Shown here piece by piece: positions 1-6,059 of a stretch of 7,578 bases of DNA. Each line of letters begins with the position of its first letter. The stretch's first letter is position 1. Source of the stretch: Candidatus Zixiibacteriota bacterium (GTDB lineage: Bacteria > Zixibacteria > MSB-5A5 > GN15 > FEB-12). The notes beneath the pieces are model-generated. The model had not been told where the DNA came from, searched no databases, and saw only the letters and a list, made by a program, of their open reading frames with translations. The stretch covers positions 1 to 7,578 of the forward strand of contig JAMPYH010000128.1 in the NCBI GenBank assembly GCA_023700785.1, in the 5' to 3' direction. A program made the position numbers and the translations under genes.

Positions 1-229
1 TACCGGACGCCGAACCGGGTCGAAGAAACCTATAACCTGACCACGAGGACTCCCTTAGAAAACGCTGGCTAAATAGGGAGCAGTATACAGCCAATTCAAT
101 ACTCCTATAGATACTAAAGTACGAGACGATACTATAGTCTTTAGGGTGCAGTGTGTCAATCACTTGGCCTGCCTAGGTATTACATTCCTCACCATTCCTC
201 CCGCCTCCTGATAAGTAAAAGGAGGATTA
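1..229. other. Leader region upstream of the portal gene, no convincing gene
   Basis: I see no supported gene here. Frame 1 is open from the window edge to a TAA at 70-72, about 23 codons, which could be the tail of an upstream plus-strand gene but is too short to identify. Possible signals are a bulged inverted repeat (CTCCC 50-54 with GGGAG 76-80, continued by TTAG 55-58 with CTAA 69-72), an 8-bp palindrome ACTATAGT at 131-138 that contains a -10-like TATAGT without a recognisable -35, and a pyrimidine-rich run at 183-209 with two copies of CATTCCTC (183-190 and 193-200). The first 150 bases look more AT-rich than the genes that follow, which fits non-coding sequence. None of these is proven functional. 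Confidence 0.45.
204..225 (+). promoter_or_regulatory. Strong Shine-Dalgarno within a potential sequestering hairpin
   Basis: AGGAGG at 220-225 lies four bases before the ATG at 230, a near-perfect ribosome binding site that fixes the portal start. CCTCCT at 204-209 is its exact reverse complement, so the mRNA can form a 6-bp GC-rich stem with a 10-nt loop (210-219) that would hide the site. A second CCTCC at 197-201 could compete for the same bases. The complementarity is seen directly; a role in translational control is inference. Confidence 0.5.
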
Positions 230-1465
230 ATGTCTTTAACTCAACTCGATCCCGACACCGCAAGGCTGGCGACCAGCGTCAAAGAAAAACCGACCCTCAC
301 CGCCGACAAACTGTCCCGCATGCTTCAGGTTACGACCGAGGATCTCGCCAACGGACGCTACCGCAAACTGCTCTACCGCTTTCTGGCCGACCAGATACCG
401 ATCATCTCATCCTGCATCTGGACCTGGTCACGGCTATCTTCCGCGCCCGGGCAATTTGTGCTGGAGAATCCCGACCGCCAGGGAGAGAGCCGCGCCAAGG
501 AACGGCTTGACCGGCTGGCCGAACGTCTCTTTACCAATGGAACCGGCAACCGGGTGGGAGTCTCGACCATGCTCCCGGAGCTGTTTACGTCGCTTTACCG
601 CGACGGCATCATCGGCGGATTCCTGACTGTCCTCCCCGACGGCTCCGGCGTTGACCGGTTTTTGCCGATCGACGCGCTGCATCTTCGCGGCGAACAGGCG
701 GAAGCGGGACCGCGCCTGGTTTTTGACAACGGCGAACGGACGATCCCGCTCGACCGGACCGATTTCTACTACCTCGCGCTGACCAACTCCATCAGCGAGC
801 CGTTCGGCCGATCGATCCTGCACGCCGTTCCGTTCATCGCCTATATCGAACAGCAACTGATCCAGGATCTTCAGCGCGCCCAGCATAACGCCGGCTACAG
901 CCGACTGCATGTCAAGATCACGCCGCCGGAACGGATGGCGGGTGAGTCGGACAACGGCTACACCGACCGGATCAACCGCTATTTCGACGCTACCGTTTCG
1001 ATGATCCGCGACTGCGAAGTGGACGACAATCCGGTGACCTGGGATAATGTCACGATCGACTACATCGGGCCGGAACAGGCGCGGGGCGTGACCAACAGCT
1101 GGTTTATCAACCATCGCGCGCTGATCGAGGATATCTGCGCCGGCACCAATCTCGCGCCGTTTTTGCTCGGCTACTCCTATGGGGCGACCACGACCTGGTC
1201 CAACTTTAAGTTCGATATCGTGATGCGCCAGGTACGCTCAGTGCAGGCGCAGATGGCGAGTCTGCTTGAGTGGATCGGGAATATCGAACTGGCGCTGGCC
1301 GGATCAGACAGTCGGTGCCGCTTCCAGTTCGACAATACCTTCGCCTATCAGGCCGCTGATTCGATCGGTATTGAATCCAAACGGATCGACAACCTGCTCC
1401 GGCTCTATCAGGCCGGCCTGATAGATGAATCCGCCGCCCGCGAGCGCGCATGTCGGATGCTCTAA
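230..1465 (+). CDS. Phage portal protein
   Basis: The 411-residue product resembles tailed-phage portal proteins, which form the dodecameric ring at one capsid vertex through which TerL pumps DNA. No catalytic motif exists, so the call rests on overall pattern: a helical N-terminus, an early hydrophobic segment with mixed loops (about 45-150), the 'SISEPFGRSILHAVPFI' block (187-203) of the type 'dpyG.S.l..a...' followed by a long helix, and a late 'LAPFLLGYSYGATTTW' segment (308-323) leading into a helix rich in Gln and Arg (about 327-350) as in portal stem/crown regions. Length is normal to slightly short for the family. The start is set by AGGAGG four bases upstream. The 3' end overlaps terL by 16 nt, and partnership with TerL strengthens the call. 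The frame is intact. Base composition by eye resembles neighbouring host genes. It could be part of a prophage, a gene-transfer-agent-like cluster or a retained remnant. Confidence 0.78.
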   Translation: MSLTQLDPDTARLATSVKEKPTLTADKLSRMLQVTTEDLANGRYRKLLYRFLADQIPIISSCIWTWSRLSSAPGQFVLENPDRQGESRAKERLDRLAERLFTNGTGNRVGVSTMLPELFTSLYRDGIIGGFLTVLPDGSGVDRFLPIDALHLRGEQAEAGPRLVFDNGERTIPLDRTDFYYLALTNSISEPFGRSILHAVPFIAYIEQQLIQDLQRAQHNAGYSRLHVKITPPERMAGESDNGYTDRINRYFDATVSMIRDCEVDDNPVTWDNVTIDYIGPEQARGVTNSWFINHRALIEDICAGTNLAPFLLGYSYGATTTWSNFKFDIVMRQVRSVQAQMASLLEWIGNIELALAGSDSRCRFQFDNTFAYQAADSIGIESKRIDNLLRLYQAGLIDESAARERACRML

Positions 1466-2793
1466 ACCTTGCCGAACTCGCCGCATGGAAGCGAGGCGTC
1501 TTTGATCTACCGTTCTTCGCGAAACAGTTTCTCGGGCTCGACCTGCACAATGGCCAGCGGCTCTGGCTGGCCGGATCCATCCGCCGCGAAAATCTGCTCG
1601 TGACCGGCAATCGATGGGGGAAGTCGTTTGTCTCGGCGCTTAAACTGCTCCACCACGCGATCTACCGTTATCGCCCGCGGAAATATGATCCCGCCGGGAT
1701 CTACCGCTCCGCGGTGGTTTCGATCACCCAGAATCAGGCGGATCTGGTGCTCTTGCACGCGCTGCGGATGATCTACCGCTCGGCTCAAATTAAACCGATG
1801 GTGAAAACTGTCCTTCATTCCCCCTTTCCGCGGATCATCCTCGCCAACGACGCGACCATCGAGTCCCGCACCACGCAGAACCGGGGAGAGCATCTGCTGG
1901 GGAATGACTATGATCTGGTGATTTATGATGAAGTCGCGTTTGATCCGTTCGCGGAGCATGTCGTGGAGGAAGTTCTAATGATGCGGCTGGCCGACCGTGA
2001 GGGAAGGCTCGACCTGGTTTCGACGCCGAACGGCAAGAACTGGCTCTATCGCCGCGCGGCCGAGATAGTTGATGGGAAACGAATGGGTTACTTCCAGCGC
2101 GGCGACAGCCGGGACAACCTGCATATCTCGCGCGACTACCTTGACGAACGCGTCCGCTATTTCTCGGATTCGCGCCTCAAGCAGAATATCATGGGGCAGT
2201 TCGTTGACTCGGGAGGGGAGATCATCCGGGGGAAAGATATCGACCTGGCCCTGGCTCGTATCAACTCACTTCCGCCGCTTGATCCGAATGAGCGTTACCG
2301 CTTCATCTCCGGCTGGGATCTCGCCCGCAAACGGACCGCGACTGTCGGCATTACTATCTGTCTTCAGGATGGCATCGCGCGCGTGGTCGCGCTCGAGCGC
2401 TTCAAACTGCTTGACTGGCCGGTCATCCTTGAACGGATCAAACTGCGGCAGCAGCAGTATCCCGGCCAGCTCGTGATCGACGGCACCGGCCTGGGGGATG
2501 TCATCGCCCAACAGCTCGAGGAGTATAACCCGACCTCAGTCGTTTTCACGCCGACAGTCAAAGCCGAACTGCTGACCAATGTCGAACTGATGCATGCCCG
2601 CGGGATAGTCGCCTATGACCGTTGGGAACTTCCCGACGGCGTCGGCAAAGTCTGGTCGCTCGAAGATGAACTTCGCTCCGGGCAGTGGGATGACAACAAC
2701 GAATGCGATTCACTGATGGCGCTTGCTCTCGCGCTCAAACCGCTGGCGGTCCGCTCATCTCCCCTCATCCCCCCGCGCGTCGCCAGGATCTGA
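1450..2793 (+). CDS. terL: Phage terminase large subunit (packaging ATPase/nuclease)
   Basis: TerL hydrolyses ATP to drive DNA through the portal and cuts the concatemer. In the 447-residue product I see a Q-motif region around Gln36, Walker A GNRWGKS (53-59), Walker B LVIYDE with Asp160/Glu161, and a coupling motif STPNGK beginning at Ser191. The C-terminal RNase H-like nuclease has acidic residues at Asp290 (SGWDLA), Asp344 or Asp350 (VIDGTGLGD) and Asp420 (NNECDSLMALALAL). Length is typical, and nothing indicates decay. The ATG at 1450 is the only start available: an in-frame stop at 1426-1428 excludes a longer form, and the next Met is residue 106. No good Shine-Dalgarno precedes it, so translation is probably coupled to the portal gene, whose end it overlaps by 16 nt. 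TerL normally precedes portal; here the order is reversed and no small subunit is visible. Confidence 0.93.
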   Translation: MSDALNLAELAAWKRGVFDLPFFAKQFLGLDLHNGQRLWLAGSIRRENLLVTGNRWGKSFVSALKLLHHAIYRYRPRKYDPAGIYRSAVVSITQNQADLVLLHALRMIYRSAQIKPMVKTVLHSPFPRIILANDATIESRTTQNRGEHLLGNDYDLVIYDEVAFDPFAEHVVEEVLMMRLADREGRLDLVSTPNGKNWLYRRAAEIVDGKRMGYFQRGDSRDNLHISRDYLDERVRYFSDSRLKQNIMGQFVDSGGEIIRGKDIDLALARINSLPPLDPNERYRFISGWDLARKRTATVGITICLQDGIARVVALERFKLLDWPVILERIKLRQQQYPGQLVIDGTGLGDVIAQQLEEYNPTSVVFTPTVKAELLTNVELMHARGIVAYDRWELPDGVGKVWSLEDELRSGQWDDNNECDSLMALALALKPLAVRSSPLIPPRVARI

Positions 2794-2828
2794 TCTCCTC
2801 GGGAGAAATTGTAGGCCGGGTTGGGCCT
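2794..2828 (+). terminator. Possible weak terminator hairpins after terL
   Basis: Directly after the terL stop, TCTCC (2794-2798) and GGAGA (2802-2806) form a 5-bp stem with a 3-nt loop. AGGCC (2813-2817) and GGCCT (2824-2828) form a second 5-bp stem with a 6-nt loop. Neither is followed by a clear T-tract, so intrinsic termination is only a possibility. Their position between convergent genes is what suggests the role. Confidence 0.3.
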
Positions 2829-2876
2829 TATATCTGAGTGGAAAACTGAAACGCTGAAAGGGACTCCGACAATCCT

Positions 2877-2895
2877 CGAACCAGCGAACTGGTCG
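2877..2895 (-). terminator. Possible terminator hairpin after the secreted repeat protein gene
   Basis: On the minus strand, ACCAG and CTGGT flank a TTCG tetraloop (plus-strand stem arms 2880-2884 and 2889-2893). Two more C-G pairs extend it (2877-2878 with 2894-2895) around a bulged base. It begins about 18 nt past the stop codon of the minus-strand gene. No T-run follows, so this is a compact stable hairpin rather than a textbook intrinsic terminator. Confidence 0.33.
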
Positions 2896-2912
2896 CGAAT
2901 TCCGACATCACG

Positions 2913-5642
2913 CTACTTCAGCAGCACCATCTTCCGCGTGCGAGAAAACTCCCCGGCCTCAAGTCGATAAAAATAGATTCCGGAAGCAACCGACTCGCCG
3001 CTCGTATCCTGTCCATTCCATCTCACCCGATATTCTCCCGCCGCGTATTCGCCGTCAGTCAAAGTCGTTACTTCCTGCCCGAGCAGATTAAAGACGGTCA
3101 ACCGGATCGCGGATCTCCTGGGCAGGCTAAACCGGATCTCAGTTGACGGATTGAACGGGTTCGGATAATTCTGGGACAGATAAAACGACCCAGGCAATCC
3201 TGATTGGTCATTATCCACGTCGGTCGGCAGGTAGATGATCACATTTCCCCAAACTGCCGCGCCGATCGCGCGAGGATCAACCCAGGCAGCCCAGAGCCGT
3301 CCACGTGATGCCGCCACAGAGGGCGACCGCATGTACTCAGGCGAAGTCGCCGAGAAGGCCTGGTTCGCCCCGAGCGGGGCATAACTATCGTCATAAATGC
3401 GGTAGTAGATCTGCCGCGCTCCGGAACGGCGATCAACCCAACCTGCGGTTACATATCCGCGCTCGTCAAAATCAATGGTCGGCTCGCTCGGCCGCGAGAG
3501 CGCGTTGTCGGTCACCAGGGTCGCCGGCAGAGTGACCGCGCCCGTCCGGTCAATGACTGTCAGATACAATTCCTTGGTCACCGTGCCGACTGTCGTCCAG
3601 AGCGATCCGATCTCTCCGGAATCCGAAACAGAAGCCGCCAGATCATCGATCGAGGCTCCGACCACGGTCGAACTATGGGAAAAACTCCCGCCGGTCGATT
3701 TGTCCGCGTTAAACCAGACCCCGCGCGCGCGTGGCGATGTTCTCCCGTTGTCAAACCAGACGGCGTAAAACCGATTCAGCGCGTCTCGCCCAACGAACAG
3801 TTTAACTATCTGGCTATCCTGCGCCGGCGACGAGATCAAAAACTCCGCGCCGTCGTACGCGCCGGAACTGGTCAGCCATCGGCCATAGACCTGCGGCGAA
3901 CTTCCACGGTAGTCGATCCATCCGACCAGCGTCCTGCCGGTGGTTCCGATCGCCGCTTTCGGCATTCCTTTGCCGTCGCCGGAGAGCGAATCCGATATCG
4001 CGAACTCGCTTGATTGAAACGCGCCGTAATCAGAAACGAAGCGCCCGAAAACTCTCTGCCCCGGTACACCGCTGATCGCGCGGCCATCCACCCAGAGCGC
4101 GAGATTGAGCGTATCACCCGCCGCTATCGACGGCTCCGACTGCAGATTGAACCCGGCATCGACATTCAATTTTCGATTGGGTCCGAGCAGAGTGCCGTTG
4201 TGCGTGACCGCCTGAAGGAAAACATCGCCGGCATCGGTCCGTCGATCGGCAAACAGCACCAGGTCATACCAATCTTCCACCGCCGCTATCGCCGGACTGC
4301 TTGCCGGAGCCCCCTGCGTATCATCGTTTAGCGTCCGCTCCTGGACTATCAGCTTGTTCCCGAGCGAATCAAATTGCATAAACGCGATATCCGCGTCTTC
4401 GCCGACAAACTCGATCCAACCGACGCCATATTTGTTGGCGCTGAAAAATCTTCCCGATGGTCCCCAGCGGCGTCCGACTGTCCCCGTATTCAACTCAATA
4501 ATGCCGGTCAGCGGCGCCAAACCGCCTGAGAATCGCCGCGAAACTATTGATATATCCGCGCCATAACTTGCCCAGATTACCAAAAGTGTCCCATTTGGCG
4601 CGATTGCGAGATCAATATCCCATGCTGCCAGCGAAGCGTTGCCGCTCGATGCCAGGACATTCCCGCCCACCAGCCCGGTGGTTGGGTTGAAAGTCTGGAG
4701 ATATACTTCCTGCCCTGCTCGAAGATCCAGCCAGCCGATCGTGTACTGCGCGGATATCGAGAATACGATTTGCGGTGTGTACTGCGCGGAGTCCGCGGCC
4801 AACGGCGGCACGATAGTGAACTCCGACGCTACCGCTACCCCCGCTCCCGTATATTGCCGCGCGTAAATATCGGCGTCGGTCGAACGGTAATCCTCCCACG
4901 CGATCAGGTAACCGCTGTTGGGTTGAACCGCCACCGAAGGTGCCCAGTGCGCGTTGGTCGCTGGATCGGAATTGACTGTCGCCGGAGCGATGAGAGAACC
5001 GCCCGTATTGGAATAGATCCGCATCTTGATCGTGTTGCCGCTGATATCGTAATTCTCCCAGACAACTACCAGCCGCCCGTCGGGGTAGATGTCAACATCG
5101 TACAGCCCCGCGAACGCGCCGTTGGTTGTGTCGTTGACAAGGTACGGCGCGAGATCGACCGCCAGCGCGCCGGTGTAGCGGCTGCCGAAAAGTAAACCGT
5201 TGGTTTTATCGCGATAGAAAAGGTGGATACGCCCAAGCGTATCCACCGCCAATTTGGGGTCAACAAGATCCGCGCCTGAATTAGAGCCGGCCATCAACTG
5301 GTTGGCGCCGCTGGGGCTTCCGAGCGAGTCGATTCTCTGCAGGAATATCTTTAATGATCCGAGCCGTTCATCCTGCCATGCCGCGATCCACTGGTTATCT
5401 TTCGTTCTGGCCAGTGAGAGATTTTCCTGGGTGAAATGCGCGGGGGAGAGGATCTCCGAGATTCGGAGATCGGCCGCGCTGGCGCCGGTGGAGAATTGGA
5501 CGTTCGCGCGCTCGATGTTTCCACGATCGGCAATATCCGGTATCCCCAGCTGAAGCTGGTGCGCGGTGATTCTATCTGGTCGCGCCGGTGAGCCGTAGGT
5601 TGCCACCGGCAGCAGTAGCAGCAGGAACAGTACTCTGCACAT
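2913..5642 (-). CDS. Secreted 14-repeat beta-propeller-like protein with C-terminal type IX sorting domain
   Basis: The 909-residue product starts with a signal peptide (MCRVLFLLLLLPVATYG, cleavage near 17-20). From about residue 70 to 800 it carries 14 repeats centred on a W-x-D-x-R type motif, for example AWQDER, AWEDYR, GWIDYR and GWVDRR, followed by a strand like 'IYxRxF' and a 'xxGxxxG' turn. The central aromatic residues fall at about 89, 143, 195, 249, 304, 357, 409, 464, 517, 575, 629, 682, 735 and 787. This suggests two seven-bladed propellers. Residues 816-909 form the FlgD-like/type IX secretion sorting domain (QNYPNPFNPST, later SGIYFYRL, ending KMVLLK). It is therefore probably exported to the cell surface or medium; no catalytic residues are recognisable and substrate or ligand is unknown. 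I chose the ATG at 5642 because a longer frame from 5708 would put 22 polar residues before the signal peptide. GGGGA about nine bases upstream supports this. Confidence 0.88.
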   Translation of the reverse strand: MCRVLFLLLLLPVATYGSPARPDRITAHQLQLGIPDIADRGNIERANVQFSTGASAADLRISEILSPAHFTQENLSLARTKDNQWIAAWQDERLGSLKIFLQRIDSLGSPSGANQLMAGSNSGADLVDPKLAVDTLGRIHLFYRDKTNGLLFGSRYTGALAVDLAPYLVNDTTNGAFAGLYDVDIYPDGRLVVVWENYDISGNTIKMRIYSNTGGSLIAPATVNSDPATNAHWAPSVAVQPNSGYLIAWEDYRSTDADIYARQYTGAGVAVASEFTIVPPLAADSAQYTPQIVFSISAQYTIGWLDLRAGQEVYLQTFNPTTGLVGGNVLASSGNASLAAWDIDLAIAPNGTLLVIWASYGADISIVSRRFSGGLAPLTGIIELNTGTVGRRWGPSGRFFSANKYGVGWIEFVGEDADIAFMQFDSLGNKLIVQERTLNDDTQGAPASSPAIAAVEDWYDLVLFADRRTDAGDVFLQAVTHNGTLLGPNRKLNVDAGFNLQSEPSIAAGDTLNLALWVDGRAISGVPGQRVFGRFVSDYGAFQSSEFAISDSLSGDGKGMPKAAIGTTGRTLVGWIDYRGSSPQVYGRWLTSSGAYDGAEFLISSPAQDSQIVKLFVGRDALNRFYAVWFDNGRTSPRARGVWFNADKSTGGSFSHSSTVVGASIDDLAASVSDSGEIGSLWTTVGTVTKELYLTVIDRTGAVTLPATLVTDNALSRPSEPTIDFDERGYVTAGWVDRRSGARQIYYRIYDDSYAPLGANQAFSATSPEYMRSPSVAASRGRLWAAWVDPRAIGAAVWGNVIIYLPTDVDNDQSGLPGSFYLSQNYPNPFNPSTEIRFSLPRRSAIRLTVFNLLGQEVTTLTDGEYAAGEYRVRWNGQDTSGESVASGIYFYRLEAGEFSRTRKMVLLK

Positions 5643-5651
5643 TCCCGAATT

Positions 5652-5657
5652 GTCCCC
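5652..5657 (-). promoter_or_regulatory. Ribosome binding site deciding the start of the repeat protein
   Basis: On the minus strand GGGGAC lies nine bases before the ATG at 5642. It is a moderate Shine-Dalgarno match. Together with the signal peptide beginning exactly at this Met, it favours 5642 over the in-frame ATG at 5708. Confidence 0.45.
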
Positions 5658-5758
5658 ATTAACAGTTGTCGATGGATTTTGGTCGATAGCTCCCGAGCGT
5701 CGCCGCAAACAGGCATACTTCCGTGCGCCCGGGTACGTAACCTATTGTGAGGTATATC

Positions 5759-5787
5759 ATAATACCGTTTCGACCGTTTCCATGCAA
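5759..5787 (-). promoter_or_regulatory. Candidate sigma-70-like promoter for the repeat protein gene
   Basis: Read on the minus strand, TTGCAT (5787-5782) and TATTAT (5764-5759) are separated by exactly 17 bases; the -10 matches consensus at 5 of 6 positions, the -35 only at TTG. Transcription would begin near 5752, giving a leader of about 110 nt. The spacer is mostly two copies of ACCGTTTC on the plus strand (5764-5771 and 5773-5780). Some FCB bacteria use a different promoter consensus, so this is tentative. Confidence 0.42.
5764..5780. repeat. Tandem ACCGTTTC repeat inside promoter spacer
   Basis: Two perfect 8-bp copies with a 9-bp period sit between the -35-like and -10-like hexamers of the minus-strand promoter candidate. 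Their position would allow a bound regulator to block or remodel polymerase binding. The repeat is directly visible; regulation is inference. Confidence 0.4.
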
Positions 5788-5800
5788 GCTTATTCACTGT

Positions 5801-5818
5801 ATCGGCAGTCCGGCCGAT
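5801..5818. promoter_or_regulatory. Perfect inverted repeat ATCGGC-N6-GCCGAT, operator candidate
   Basis: Two 6-bp arms (5801-5806 and 5813-5818) surround a 6-bp centre, giving an 18-bp dyad of the size bound by dimeric regulators. It lies 14 bp upstream of the -35-like element of the minus-strand promoter candidate. It could equally be a transcript hairpin; no T-tract follows on either strand. Confidence 0.35.
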
Positions 5819-5956
5819 CCCTCAACCGTCCAGGTTGTTCTCTCGTAATGCGCTGGGATACACATTCTTGCCGCAACTTTGATCGCGCGGATTCGTACCA
5901 ATCCACAGGGGATAGTCCGGCCTCAACCATACCCGGACTCCCCGGATGGGTAATGA

Positions 5957-5969
5957 TACCATGATGGTA
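5957..5969. promoter_or_regulatory. Perfect inverted repeat TACCAT-G-ATGGTA
   Basis: A 13-bp perfect dyad with one central base lies about 90 bp upstream of the plus-strand gene. Such compact dyads are typical of operator sites, but no neighbouring regulator gene is visible and no promoter can be placed confidently beside it. Confidence 0.3.
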
Positions 5970-6033
5970 ACGCAGCTTTTAACGTCGCCCGATCTTGAGC
6001 ATCCGTGGGATTCACGTTGCGATGGCGGAAGAT

Positions 6034-6039
6034 AAGGAA
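6034..6039 (+). promoter_or_regulatory. Ribosome binding site favouring an upstream TTG start
   Basis: AAGGAA lies five bases before an in-frame TTG at 6045 but 20 bases before the ATG at 6060. If used, it adds five residues (MRSTT) ahead of the signal peptide. An in-frame TAA at 6033-6035 excludes any longer start. Confidence 0.45.
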
Positions 6040-6059
6040 CCGATTTGCGTAGTACGACC

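Larger units (their letters stand above)
5643..6059. other. Divergent intergenic regulatory region
   Basis: About 420 bases separate two divergently transcribed genes for exported proteins. The small open frames inside it have no ribosome binding site or protein-like composition. It holds a minus-strand promoter candidate with a tandem repeat in its spacer, two perfect inverted repeats listed separately, a short hairpin GGTAT/ATACC (5751-5755, 5762-5766) near the predicted minus-strand start, and a bipartite direct repeat: AGTCCGGCC at 5807-5815 and 5914-5922, with CTCAACC close downstream of each (5821-5827 and 5922-5928). I found no convincing -35/-10 pair for the plus-strand gene. Confidence 0.5.

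Noticed and set aside
1..60. Possible tRNA-like end on the minus strand (GGTTCG-containing segment)
   Set aside because: The stem and loop spacing do not fit a T-arm and no anticodon or acceptor arm can be drawn.
151..510. 119-codon plus-strand open frame overlapping the portal start
   Set aside because: It is Arg/Pro/Ser-rich low-quality sequence in another frame and lacks a ribosome binding site; the strong AGGAGG belongs to the ATG at 230.
434..1114. 226-codon open frame on the minus strand inside the portal gene
   Set aside because: It is antisense to a well-supported gene, has no ribosome binding site or domain pattern, and is explained by GC-rich codon bias of the sense strand.
1507..1959. 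150-codon minus-strand open frame inside terL
   Set aside because: It mirrors the Walker A/B region of terL, whose motifs prove the plus-strand frame.
60..2856. Shared AAACGCTG at 60-67 and 2849-2856 flanking the portal-TerL pair as possible attachment sites
   Set aside because: An 8-bp match between two non-coding stretches of this size is close to chance expectation, and no integrase or longer identity supports it.
5643..5708. 22-residue N-terminal extension of the repeat protein from ATG 5708
   Set aside because: It is polar and would bury the signal peptide; the Met at 5642 has its own ribosome binding site and starts the hydrophobic leader directly.
5650..5964. 104-codon plus-strand open frame in the divergent intergenic region
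   Set aside because: No ribosome binding site, unusual composition and it overlaps the promoter and dyads; I do not consider it a gene.
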